Positions 51,865-62,050 of a stretch of DNA of 64,000 nucleotides are shown here, in pieces. The DNA is taken from assembly GCF_019399895.1 (NCBI RefSeq), contig NC_091867.1, positions 10,367,501 to 10,431,500 on the forward strand, written 5' to 3'. The stretch is from Cardiocondyla obscurior (taxonomy: Eukaryota; Arthropoda; Insecta; Hymenoptera; Formicidae). The notes under the pieces were generated by a model. The model had not been told where the DNA came from and did no database searches. It was given only the letters and a program-made list of their open reading frames with translations. Position 1 is the stretch's first letter. Every line of letters begins with the position of its first letter. The position numbers were made by a program, and so were the translations under genes.

Positions 51865-54800
51865 ACCTCCGAATCGCTCCCTCTCTGCGAGCGCTATATC
51901 TGGATGCTTGTGTGTGCATATATATTACACGCACAGGAGAAAAAAAAAAGAAAAAAAAAAAACACGTGCGCTGTGCGCCCTGTGCTCGGCTGGCAGATTG
52001 GGGAGGATAAACGTCGAACATGCTCGGGTGACAAACGGAATATTATACAGTAGACACGATTGGATGGAAATTATTTTGTAATTGAAAACGCACGTAGATA
52101 CGGGAAGAACAATGGCCGGGCCATGTTACATTTGAAGCGCAGAGTTTAAAAAATAATTGAAACAATGTTCGATTATAAACATAATCGGCCGTGTGTTGAC
52201 CGTGTCAACTAAAAAACTTTGTCTCTCATTTTTTTCTTTTTTTTTTTTTTTTTAGATTTTTAATTCAATTTCTGGATTTCTCTTGACTGACGTTATTGCA
52301 AAATTGAACTTTTTTACACGTAACGAGAGCGCGCGGAGATCGATTTCCGATTATCGGCGTTGACTATCGGCGCTAACAAGCCGCGAAAAAGCGCGTCGAA
52401 ATTATTTTTGTTTAGTTTTACGTGGCTCGTTAGCAATATCGGCTGTAATCGCCAAGGCTGCAGATCGCTTTGTAGGCTGCCAACATTTAAAGCCGCACGT
52501 GTTAATCGATCGGATCGGTCTCCCTAACAATTCCCCGGGCTGTTGAAGGTCCCCGAATCTCACCCCTCGTGAGCTCGGACGGCAACATACGCGCGTATTC
52601 GTCGCTCCCGTACCCGTTGCATTGAATACAACGGGAAGGCTATTAAATTTGTTTTTGTCCGAGCGAGTCATAATCACGTCTCGAGGACAGCGTGCGCAGA
52701 AGACCTCCGCCAATCTGCGACGAGAGACCGGGCGGAAAGAGAGGGGCCTCTCAAATTCGCGGGCGGGCTGCGAGGAAAAAGAAATAGAAAAAAAAAAAGA
52801 AAAAGAAAAAAAAAATCGCGTTGCAAGCGATCGACAGATGTATCTCGGTCTCCACGCCGCGTACTCGTTCGCATTGATTTCCTTTTAGCGTCTCATTGCG
52901 CATGGATTATTTACCGTTCACGCTCGAACGCGGCGGTAAAATAAATTGCCGGCCCGCGCCCGCTGCCTGTAAAACGTGCCCGGAGCCCCGGACCCCGTCG
53001 GGCCACCTGATTTGCGGTGCTCGTAAAAGTTGATGAAATAGGCGCGATTAGATCTGCCGATGAGATCGGCAACACGAACCCATTAGGTGCGCGAACACCC
53101 GAAAGATTCGATTAAGCGTACTCGAGATACCGATTCTTCGTTGAGTACTAGGCTAATCGCCAAGTGCGGATCAAGTTTTGTCCCGAATCGCGAAACATGT
53201 ATTGACCTGTCTCTCGAAGGAGCGGCGCATAAACTTTGTTCGTCTGTATTTTACTGGAGCTTTGCGCATTCCGAATCAGAAGCTCCAATACATCAGAAAA
53301 ATATACGCGAACGTTAAGCTTGTTAACTCGATCGATCTCTTTTCGAGAGAATTATTTTTATATTCTTGTTAATTATTATTTTCGTATCAAATAAAATTTC
53401 GGACGTTAAGCAAAAAGTCATAAATATGATTTTTATTTAATTGTAGGAACAGTGTTAAATCAATTGTTTTTATTTAACAAATATATTAAGTTGAATTAAA
53501 GTTAAAAATTAAATTTTAGAGAAAGCGTCATAGCTGCTGGGCGTTGATAAAAAATGATCTTCGACCGAATAACAGCGCTAGTACACTAATAATAAAATCA
53601 AGCGGAGTGGAAGAAGGCGCGTGTTCGCGGACGAGATCTCGATTATAAAATTCGACTTTTGATTTCCAATATCCAGAATCGCGATTAAATTAATGGTAAT
53701 TTTTCTCAGCTGCTCATTCGCCTGCGGTCGGAGATGTGCTACGATTTCGGTGGTTTCGGAATAGCCGCGCATACGGCATGTACGCGGTGTGATCGATATG
53801 TCGTAACCACGTGAAAGTTTACGCAACGGAGAATCGGGGGTAACGTCAGATAAGGATTTGTGACGCGTTTCTGCTTTTGCGCAAAAGCCGGTATTACGGC
53901 GAGCACGCGCAAAACTCGCCGTACGCACGTGGTAATCCGATATCGCGAGGACATACTACATGCCGCACGCGTGCTCCTTCACGCTGCCGTCCCGACAGGT
54001 AACATTCACGCGCAAACTGTTGCACTCTGTCTCCGGTACGACTAATAATTCCCGTCACGGCTCGAAAGATGAGCGTCTCGTCGTAATAGTTTCCAAGATT
54101 AATTTCTTACCAAAAAGAAAGAAAAATAAAAAATGTTAATAATAAATAAATTAAATAACCGCGATTATCCAAAAACAGGTTTCCGCAGAGTTCTACGACG
54201 TTGCGAGTTCTCGGGGATACACTTCGTCGTTTAAGACGTTCGCACGCAGGTCCCGTACGTGTCTTAGGTTTCGTCACGGTGGCGAGAAAAAAAAAAAAAC
54301 GAAAGAAAAAAATTCCCTCGCGGGAGTGTCCTGCGGCGTAACGTTCGAGGGCCCATCGGAAATCGTGCATCGGCGGAAGAGCTTCGCTTCCCGCCGGGTT
54401 CCCGGCGGCCGTATATGTGTGTGCTCTTCGGCAACACGTCGGGGTAAGGCACGTATTATATACGCGCACCGCTCGGCGCGGCGTGGCGCGGTGTGTGAAT
54501 AGCGAGCACGTGCATTTCCCACAGAAAAGCGATGGGGGCTACGCGCCGCGGCGTCGCGACCAGCTGGGAACACGGCATCGGGGTTTGGTCGCCGCACGCC
54601 TCGCTCGTTCGGGGTAGACATCGGGTACGGCCACCTTCGAAGAGACACGTATCAATGTTTCTATTTATTAAAAAAAAATTAATAAAATGTCCGCGATGAA
54701 TTTAAAGACACTTGACAAGCTTAGCATAGACGGCTGATGAACCGTTCTCGTTGTAGAAATTAAACTTCGCAGAAAGAAACGAAAATGTGAAATAAATAAT

Positions 54801-56071
54801 TTAAATAATAAGTAAATCATTTTTTTTTTGTTTTTTTGTTTTTTTAATAATTGATCAAGTCGCTTGTCTTCAAAAAGCGCTTGCTAGTATTTTTCTAAAA
54901 ATATAAAAAAAGTCTTTTGTCACATATGTGAACATGTATGAGATACACAGAGTCGCCTATTGAATTATGAAAAATTAATCGGTACCGTCGCTGGTCATTT
55001 CACTCTTGGCGTCGTGGAAATAGTACGAAATGAGTTTACAACATATGTATATTATACCCGCATGCTATATACATGTGAATGCAGTTATTGAATTTTTTTT
55101 TTTCTTTGGATTCAGGAAACCGGCCGCGGGAAATTTCCTCGTTCCATTGAAAAAAATCTTCAATTTTTCTTACAAAACTGTAACGCAGACTTGAATTTAT
55201 TTGCGCGGGGGCGTCGCCAAGTTGGAAATATGACCTTCTCGAATTATTAAAGTATCGTGAATGATTCCAACGTGTGTTATTACTACGTCGCAGATATTAT
55301 GAAATAAAGATCCGTTGCAATGCGCCAAACAGGCTATATCGATTGGCATAAATCTATTCGTTCCTAGCGGGAATCGATTGCACGAGTATGATCTTGACTT
55401 GGCGAGCTGTAACTAAGTTACCAGTTTCTGTCGCAAATGCAAAAGTTCACACTGCCATTTAAACCGAATTAACTCTCTCGCCGGTATGATTGACGATGTA
55501 TTATCGCCCGTTGCGTATTATTTTGCATTGTAAGTCACTTCGAATTAATTCGAGGCAACGTGTTCGCTATTAATTTTTATTTATTTTAATTTTTTAAGTT
55601 AGTCCGCAAGTTACCTAACATCGGACGAACTAATCGATGCTTACGCTTATCATTAATTAGGTTTTTCCGATAGAATTCGATATGAAAAATCATTTATCGT
55701 ATAACGCATCTCAATATTAAGGACGGCGTGGGCGCGCACCCGCATACATACTGGCCATCTCTCTCTTCTCCTTTCTCTCCACTTGCGCGTAATTATTTAT
55801 AACGGCAAAGTCGAGTTTATGTAATTGAAAACGATCACTGTTAGCCCGCTTTGAAAAGGACTCAAATAGAGCCCGAATGGCTTACGCTTGCGTAACACTT
55901 TAGCCGCTTCGTCCCGATACGCCAACTCCGCAGTTTCTCTTAACGCACAGTTATTTCTATAACGATCGGCGGCGGGCGGGCGGGCATCGCTCGCGCGACG
56001 CGATTCTCCAAAAAGATAATTTTATCTCGACGGAGGGTTAAGATGAGTCACACCGTTTCTCTGTTTTTCAG

Positions 56072-56320
56072 TGCGCCAATAAGCCAGCGCGTCTCGCATC
56101 TACCTCGTGAAGGCTGATCGGGTAGAAGGAAGAAAGAGCGAGGACCTGAAGAGGAGCTCATACTTCCAGCCGCAAAGGGGGGGGGGAGGGAAACGCCGGT
56201 GGTGTTACGCTATCAGCTACGGCGGCGATTGGCGTCGGGGCGCAGCCGTTATCATCCGGCTATCATAGCACAGTGCCACCCCAAAACGGAAGGGGTGGCT
56301 CGCCACTTCGTGTCGCGGCG
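56072..56320 (+). other. tna: 5' untranslated part of the first coding exon of tna
   Basis: A strong acceptor (tttctctgtttttcag, ending 56071) opens this exon. In the frame of the ATG at 56321 there are stops at 56108 and 56147 (both TGA), so the stretch is not coding from its acceptor. It contains no ATG, so a scanning ribosome meets 56321 first. A run of ten G then AGGG lies at 56177–56190. The frame is open from 56150 and reads Gly/Ser-rich, so use of an internal acceptor in a longer isoform cannot be excluded. Confidence 0.7.
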
Positions 56321-56410
56321 ATGGTAGCAGCTGCCTCCGCTACGGCCACCGCCACTGCCAGCGTGGTGGCCATGCAGGACCGCCAGGACATCCCCTCGCA
56401 ATTCAATCAG
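56321..56410 (+). CDS. tna: tna coding exon 1: start and Ala/Thr leader
   Basis: It codes for 30 residues starting MVAAASATATATASVVAM and ending in IPSQFNQ, then donor gtaaat at 56411, phase 0. The alternating Ala-Thr run followed by a VVAMQDRQD-type segment resembles the middle of vertebrate ZMIZ1 (poly-Ala/Ala-Thr run then VAALQETQ). This supports a real coding exon although it is short. The ATG context is gcgATGg. No earlier ATG lies in the exon. Confidence 0.85.
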
Positions 56411-59400
56411 GTAAATGTTTAGCCAGCGCTCACGTTATCAATAGCGCGCGATCAAACGGGATATTCTGATTCATACGTTAAACAAACCCCGCTATCACGG
56501 AGCGTTATCCGGTAATAGCTAAGGCGACGCGAATTAGCGAATCGATACGATCCTCGGCGTTTGGATCCTTTCACCGTTGACTTAGCTTTTTTTTTTCCTC
56601 TTTTTTTTCTTTTTTCTTTTTCGCGGTCACGCGGTTAAAACGTCGAAAGATAAAATAACAGAAAGACAAATGGAGATAGAGGAAAAAAAAAAAAAAATTT
56701 ACACGCCAAGACGGATGATAAATTTCAGATAAATATTCTTGTCACGACGGCTGATTTACAGCATTTTCGTATAATGCGACAGGCGTGATTTACGGTTAAA
56801 TTAGTTTCAAAGTTTTAATCGATTGTTAGAGTCGCAACCTTTTTTAATTAAATTATTTTACGACGAGCGTAATAGAGAGATAAATTTTATACTTTAGTCG
56901 CCGGTGTATTTAATTGTTGAGCAAAATAATCATTAACAAGTGTATCTTGTAAATTATTTTTATTTCTTTGAAATGTTACAAGCTTCTAATATGAGAAATT
57001 CACGTTGATCGTTGTTATTAGATGCAGAGCCAACATGGAATACCCCACCAAACGTACAACGCGGGGTACGGCCAAAGAGGACCAATGGCAGGAATGGGGC
57101 CAGTTGGGATGAACAACTTCAACGGCATGGGCACGATGAGCCCGATGCACACTATGAATTCCATGAATTCGATGAATAGTATGAATGGCATGAGCTCGAT
57201 GAATCCTATGACAATGGGAGGAATGAACGGTATAAACGGTATGACCGGTATGAATGCTATGAACGGAATGACACCCATGAACTCCATGAGCAACATGGGT
57301 AACGTAGCCATGAACAACATGATGGGACCCAACAACATGCAAATGAACAAGATGCAGGTATTTATCTAAAGCTCAACTTGGCTATTTAAATGCACCTCAT
57401 CTCGGCCGCAATTTATTAAAAAATAATTTACAAGCGAAATTTATTAATATTGTATTTCGTATCAATCTTGCACTACGATTTTTTGTTTTGTCGCATCTAG
57501 CGTTATATCTCGGCTGATGAAAGGCGCGCCTATGTCTTCTTGATAATAACGTGTATCTCTGTATTTCTAGGCTCAGCCGCATCAAGGCTATCCGCGGAGA
57601 TTAGCGCCTTATCCGAACCCAGCCATGCATATGGCACAGAAGCGGCAGCAAGTTCCGTACGCTGCGCAAAATCCGGCGGCTATGCAGCAAGGTTTCAACG
57701 GCATGACGGCCGCTCCGAGTTATCCGAATACTTATCCCACCGGGGCAAGGCCGAATTTTCAGCAGCAGTATCAGTCGATGCAGAGCATGAACCCCACGGC
57801 GACCGGTTTTGGGCCCAACGCGATGATAAGAGGGACGAATATGAGGCAATCGGCGCCGGCTTACAATACTCCGTCTCAGACGGCGGCCGCAAACCAATAC
57901 GGCTACGGTAGTAACGGCGTTCCCGGTGTCTGCATGGTCCCACCTACCTCGGTTGGTAACCAGTTCGTCGGTCATCAGTCAAACGCGGGATATAGCGGCG
58001 GCAACGCGTCGTACGGCGCGTCCGCCGTGGCAACCAGTCAATACCAACAAGACGTGGTATCGATGAGATCGACGAACGGGGGCAATGTGAATTATCAGCA
58101 CAGTCCCATCCCCGGTAATCCAACGCCTCCGTTGACACCTGCCACCAGCATGCCGCCTTACATCAGTCCGAATCCGGACATTAAGCCTAATTTCAACGAA
58201 ATGAAATCTCCCGTCAGCATTCAAAGTAAGGCTCGCTTTAAGATTTGTAAATTATAGCAGCTGCGTTCGAAATTTATATTTATAGAACAATCTTATTTAA
58301 GAATAGCATTTATTAAAAGTAAAATAAAAAGAATTTTAATTTTTTAATTATGTATTGTATAATATATAACTTTTTTTTTTTTAATATCTGTGCCTCGAAA
58401 ACGATTACATTAAAATTTGATCTTTTTTTTCAGATGATGAATTGAGACTAACATTCCCCGTAAGAGACGGCATAATTCTTCCACCCTTTCGCCTAGAACA
58501 CAATTTGGCTGTTAGCAATCATGTGTTCCAACTAAAGTCCACGGTACATCAGACACTAGTTTGGCGATCTGATCTGGAGCTACAACTCAAGTGTTTCCAC
58601 CACGAAGATAGACAGATGAACACGAATTGGCCGGCGAGTGTGCAAGTTTCCGTGAACGCAACTCCCCTCGTGATCGATCGCGGAGACAACAAAGCTTCCC
58701 ACAAGCCTCTTTACTTGAAGGACGTCTGTCAATCAGGAAGGAACACAATACAGATTACCGTATCCGCATGCTGTTGTGTAAGTTTGAGAACATCAATAAT
58801 TAAATGATAACATTTACATAATTCGAGAATAAGTGGATATTCCTTGCGATGCAAATCTTTGATACAATTTTTGCACAAGTTTTGTCTTATACAGATGAAT
58901 TTTACTTATTTAATTAAATATACTTGCGTGGAACGCGATATTTAATAATTAAGTTACAATTTTACACAGTTCTTAAGAAAATGTATCGTCTTATATTGCA
59001 GTCTCACTTATTTGTACTTCAATTGGTTCATCGACCTAGTGTGCGAAGTGTACTTCATGGCTTGTTACGTAAAAGGCTGTTGACGGCAGAGCATTGTATA
59101 GCGAAAATCAAAAGAAACTTCAGCAATACTCTGTCGAATAACGGTATACAATCGGAGAAAGACGTGGTGGAACAAACAGCACTAAAGGTAACATTCATAA
59201 AGACATTTAAAAACTCTTTTTTTAATCTCGTGGCTCGGTAACGAAATTTCAATAATGTTTTAAGCCATGTGCATCTTATTGCGTGCAGGTACTCTTAAAA
59301 TGTCCTATTACCCACAAACGCATTACACTGCCAGCTAGAGGACATGAATGCAAGCATATACAGTGTTTCGATTTGGAATCATACTTGCAAATGAATTGTG

Positions 59401-60616
59401 AACGAGGTAACTGGAGATGTCCAGTATGCTCGTAAGTATAATTAAATTATTAATTATTACTTCGATGTATTTATTGGATTAAAAAAAGAAAAATGCAATA
59501 TATTAATTTGTTGCGTATTTTACAGAAAATCTGCGCAGTTGGAAGGCTTGGAGGTTGATCAGTACATGTGGGGTATTTTAAATACACTAAATACTACGGA
59601 AGTTGACGAAGTAACGATAGACTCCCTTGCTAATTGGAAACCTGCGAAGAATTTAACTGGTATTAAATCTGAAGAGGAAAGCGATTGTAAAAGAACGACT
59701 AAAGCCATGTCGCCAGGCAGTATGAATATGCCAACTATGAATAATTGGGATATGAATCAAGCTATGAGTCCTTACATACCGCCTGACATGAATAGTATCG
59801 TAAGCGGCTCGATGATGAATAACACATCTTCCACGTATCCTAATAACAGCATAAATCACCGGAACACATCCGGCGGAACGTACGAGATAAACTCTGGGAC
59901 AAATACTATCGGCAATAATGATTATGTCAGTGGAACGGGTCCACTTTCACACTTAAATGAATCTGTTAATTCTTTAGATCCTCTCAATGCTATGGAGAAA
60001 TCACTTAATGACCAAGTACGTTTTGCTGCAACATCGATTACGTTTGAGTAATGATAATGTAGTACGTAAAATTCATAAATGTTAAATACGATGTTTTATG
60101 TATTTTAGATGCCTCATACTCCTCATACGCCGCACACTCCACAATCAACTCCTCACACGCCAGCTGGCGGTGCCAGTGGACCACCGAGCGTTCCACCTGC
60201 GTCACAAGAATCAACGGGAAATCATAACACCTCTGGCAATACAAGTACATCATTAAATAACGATACTGCTGCGGATATACCGTCGGACTTAAATTTCGAT
60301 CCCGCTGCAGTAATAGATGGTGAAGGTACCGGCCAAGAGGCGTTAAATGTAGGTTCATTACATCATATTAATTACACCGTCGGCTATTCTTCTACAGTAT
60401 ATTCTACAATCTAAAAAATATATTTCGTTAATTGGAATATTTTATAAATTTGTTTTAATTGTATCTTATTTATTATTACAGCTTCTACCAGACAATGTTG
60501 ACGCAATGGAACTTCTCTCGTATCTTGATCCTCCGGATCTAAACACTCCACCTAGTAGCGGCGCTAGCAGTGGTAATCCTTCCTCTAACGATGACATATT
60601 GGCACTTTTTGAATAA
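56321..60616 (+). CDS. tna: Zinc finger MIZ domain protein (ZMIZ1/2, tonalli orthologue), nine coding exons
   Basis: Joined coding exons are 56321-56410, 57022-57357, 57571-58225, 58434-58777, 59002-59187, 59289-59431, 59526-60015, 60109-60348 and 60482-60616. All junctions are GT–AG and in phase, giving 872 residues. Known role of the family: nuclear transcriptional co-regulators with a SUMO-ligase-type SP-RING; Drosophila tonalli interacts genetically with Brahma remodelling genes. Seen here: Ala/Thr leader (1–30), Met-rich tract (31–142), Gln/Asn/Pro-rich linker (143–315), conserved NPTPPLTP block (325–332), ZMIZ core beginning NDELRLTFPVRDG (361–537), SP-RING (538–590) with probable zinc ligands Cys558, His560, Cys581 and Cys584, a VDQYMWGILN motif (595–604) and a C-terminal LLSYLDPPDL motif (839–848). 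Core and RING match vertebrate ZMIZ1 almost residue for residue from memory. The start is the first ATG of its exon, with G at -3 and +4, and stops precede it in frame. Vertebrate ZMIZ1 is longer because it has an extra N-terminal domain not found here. Confidence 0.95.
56411..57021 (+). other. tna intron between coding exons 1 and 2
   Basis: GT–AG intron of 611 bases, starting gtaaatgttt and ending gttattag. It contains T-rich tracts (56588–56622) and a poly-A run near 56683. I see no exon or RNA gene inside it. Confidence 0.88.
57022..57357 (+). CDS. tna: tna coding exon 2: Met/Asn/Gly-rich tract
   Basis: Acceptor attag at 57021, donor gtattt at 57358, phase 0 on both sides, 112 residues. 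The exon begins MQSQHGIPHQTYNAGYGQRG. It then becomes a repetitive tract of M-N-S, M-N-G and M-T-G units, with about 29 methionines in 112 residues. The corresponding human region is Gly/Met/Pro-rich but much less repetitive. Low complexity suggests a disordered segment. The antisense frame is a meaningless His/Ile-rich shadow. Confidence 0.93.
57571..58225 (+). CDS. tna: tna coding exon 3: disordered linker and conserved Pro/Thr motif
   Basis: Acceptor tttctag at 57570, donor gtaagg at 58226. It contributes residues 143–360 plus one base of the next codon (phase 1). It is rich in Gln, Asn, Tyr, Gly, Pro and Ser. Near the end it carries HSPIPGNPTPPLTP, then PPYISPNPDIKPNF, both strongly conserved in ZMIZ1. 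An AG six bases into the exon (gctcag) could serve as an alternative acceptor, removing Ala-Gln. Confidence 0.95.
58434..58777 (+). CDS. tna: tna coding exon 4: conserved core before the SP-RING
   Basis: Acceptor after a long T run (ttttcag, 58433), donor gtaagt at 58778. Residues 361 (split Asn) to 475. It reads NDELRLTFPVRDG, later FRLEHNLAVSNHVF, DRQMNTNWPASVQVSVNATP and ACCC, nearly identical to vertebrate ZMIZ1. The block lies directly N-terminal to the SP-RING, where PIAS/Siz proteins have their PINIT-like substrate-recognition region. Equivalence to PINIT is inferred from position. Confidence 0.97.
59002..59187 (+). CDS. tna: tna coding exon 5: core, basic segment
   Basis: Acceptor ttgcag at 59001, donor gtaaca at 59188, phase 0 on both sides, residues 476–537. 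It begins SHLFVLQLVHRPSVRSVL and continues with AEHCIAKIKRNFS, a basic conserved stretch of the ZMIZ core. A short variable Asn/Ser segment follows, then EQTALK, which leads straight into the SP-RING exon. Confidence 0.97.
59289..59431 (+). CDS. tna: tna coding exon 6: SP-RING (MIZ) zinc finger
   Basis: Acceptor gtgcag at 59288, donor gtaagt at 59432, phase 2 exit, residues 538–584. It carries KCPITHKRI, the ARGHECKHIQCFDLESYLQ segment and WRCPVC. By comparison with Siz/PIAS SP-RINGs the zinc ligands are Cys558, His560, Cys581 and Cys584. Cys542 and Cys563 are the usual structural cysteines. All are present, so the ligase fold should be intact. Confidence 0.98.
59526..60015 (+). CDS. tna: tna coding exon 7: end of SP-RING and Ser/Asn-rich tail
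   Basis: Acceptor tacag at 59525, donor gtacgt at 60016, residues 585 (split Ser) to 748. It opens with SAQLEGLEVDQYMWGILN, the invariant helix after the RING. It then has IKSE (Lys632), a match to the SUMO acceptor consensus, and a KRTTKAMSPGSMNMP segment matching the human KRFKTMSPSQM region. The rest is Asn/Ser/Met-rich and probably disordered. Confidence 0.96.
60109..60348 (+). CDS. tna: tna coding exon 8: Thr-Pro repeat and Pro/Ser tail
   Basis: Acceptor attttag at 60108, donor gtaggt at 60349, phase 0, residues 749–828. It starts MPHTPHTPHTPQSTPHTP, five Thr-Pro dipeptides in 18 residues, then Gly/Ser/Pro- and Asn/Thr-rich sequence ending SDLNFDPAAVIDGEGTGQEALN. The SDL-F-P-A motif matches the human SDLTFNPSSALEG region. 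A gtaccg at 60326 could act as an alternative donor. Confidence 0.93.
60482..60616 (+). CDS. tna: tna coding exon 9: C-terminal activation motif and stop
   Basis: Acceptor attacag at 60481, residues 829–872, stop TAA at 60614–60616. It encodes LLPDNVDAMELLSYLDPPDL, a Ser-rich linker and a final DDILALFE. Vertebrate ZMIZ1 ends with the same LLSYLDPPDL and DDLLSLFE pattern. The acidic-hydrophobic composition fits the known C-terminal transactivation domain. Confidence 0.97.
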   Translation, partial: LLPDNVDAMELLSYLDPPDLNTPPSSGASSGNPSSNDDILALFE

Positions 60617-61860
60617 GAAAATATTCAGATAAAAGGCGAGTGACTATTTCGTAAAGATGTAATCAAACTGTGACCCCTTACTTTTATAATAAAGTATGAA
60701 GGAATGAACATCTCACTTCAAACTACAGTATAATTTCACGCAGAATTTTAAAATCTTATGTGATGAACAAAATTGAACAAAATATTCAATTTTTATTTCT
60801 AACAGGATGATAAATTCACAAATCTGTTGTATATGAGCGCTTACGGTAAAAAAGAATTAAATTAAATTGGGGTCACTGGGGGTGCTCTCACCTAATCAAT
60901 GGTACAAATAATCTTAGTTATAACTATAATATTCCTATTAAAATTAGAGTTAAAAGGCTAGGGTTAAAAATGATTTTTAACGATAATACAAACACCATAT
61001 TATTTGTAAAGACGTTATTGCATGGGCTGCAGTTTTTATTGATATTGTAAATATATTATTAGAAACAATGTTTTTGGGAAAAAAATTAAGATACATTAAA
61101 GATGTCGGGCAAATATTCCAGAAACGACTTTAAAACAGCATAATGTTTAAACAATATGAATATTCAGCTGTTATATCGCAAATCGTGATGGTGATTAATA
61201 GAAAATATCACAAAGATCATTGTTAATTTGTTTTAAGTCTGCTTTGTGAGAGAGAATTGCATTTATATATATTTTAAAATTAATTTTACTTTAGTAAAAT
61301 AAAACATTTTAATTAATATAACCCAATTTTTTTACTTGAATTATTTTCAATGCTGACTTGAAAGAAAAATTATATCGTTTTGGAATATTTCAAAGTTGTT
61401 CTTGCAATAAGGTCTTTATACTAAACCGGTCTATTCGCATTCAAGGCTATGATAGACCTATGTCGCGATAGAAAGATACTTGTACAGACCTACTTTTGTA
61501 AATAAAATCGAGATAAGAATAAGATATTCATCGGCTGGGAACCTTCCCGCCTATTGATGGATATTGTGCATATAGTGTTCCTTTCCTTTAGATGTAGTGT
61601 AACTGATGAAAATGATTATACTAGGGGATATCGGGCTTCACACTGGAAATTTCATGAAAGCATGTGATGTATCTCCCGAGATGAAAATGACAAATATGAA
61701 ATAAAAAAGGAACTTGAAAAGGAACATTGACTTAACTAATCTCTTTTTAAAAGTGTAATAATTTTATCGATTTTAGGAGCGCTTAGTTTCATACAAAGAT
61801 TATTTCTGTATATTTATATATTTTGACTGTTGTAAATAAATGACGAAGATAAAAAATGCG
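60617..61860 (+). other. tna: 3' UTR of tna (probable minimum extent)
   Basis: After the stop the sequence becomes AT-rich and loses long open frames. AATAAA hexamers lie at 60688, 61298, 61501, 61700 and 61835. The last is followed 20–25 bases later by a GT-rich stretch (tgcgtgtgcac), the usual arrangement of a cleavage site near 61855. A longer UTR running to a later signal (for example 62543) is possible. Confidence 0.6.
60688..60693 (+). terminator. Proximal polyadenylation hexamer AATAAA
   Basis: Canonical hexamer 72 bases after the stop codon. Use of it would give a very short 3' UTR. No strong GT-rich element follows, so it may be weak. Confidence 0.35.
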
Positions 61861-61870
61861 TGTGCACATA
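61835..61870 (+). terminator. Probable main polyadenylation site
   Basis: AATAAA at 61835–61840, an A-rich stretch at 61850–61857, then tgcgtgtgcac as a GT-rich downstream element. Of the candidates this has the most complete arrangement. Confidence 0.5.
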
Positions 61871-62019
61871 TGCATTTAATATTTCGAAAACTTTAATACT
61901 TGAAACGTATTATTTGCAAAATTTCTTTTATCACATTATCACAATTATCAAGTTACAGTTTGGAACCACAATCTTTTATCTTGAAATTTATGTGTCGTAT
62001 AATTCATTTAAATTTCCGA

Positions 62020-62021
<2 letters not shown>

Positions 62022-62046
<25 letters not shown>
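62022..62046. repeat. TA dinucleotide repeat
   Basis: About twelve ta units after gatgca, in the 3' flank. Confidence 0.85.

Positions 62047-62050
<4 letters not shown>

Larger units (their letters stand above)
32081..56071 (+). other. Long intron-like region upstream of the first coding exon
   Basis: It is bounded by the strong donor at 32081 and the strong acceptor at 56070–56071. I see no coding exon by family recognition. It contains inverted repeats (32741–32878, 36710–36888, 45913–46039), a G-quadruplex motif (37543–37571), AT-rich islands (49182–49470, 42600–42660), TA repeats (39379–39398, 40498–40524) and a CRE palindrome (51857–51864). Confidence 0.5.
57358..60481 (+). other. Seven short introns of tna
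   Basis: Introns at 57358-57570, 58226-58433, 58778-59001, 59188-59288, 59432-59525, 60016-60108 and 60349-60481 are 93 to 224 bases long. All begin GT and end AG and are AT-rich, with T tracts before the acceptors. These sizes are typical of compact insect introns and contrast with the tens of kilobases upstream. I see nothing else in them. Confidence 0.92.

Noticed and set aside
56986..57350. Two minus-strand frames, one His/Ile-rich and one Ile/Phe/Pro-rich
   Set aside because: They are antisense shadows of the Met-rich coding exon.
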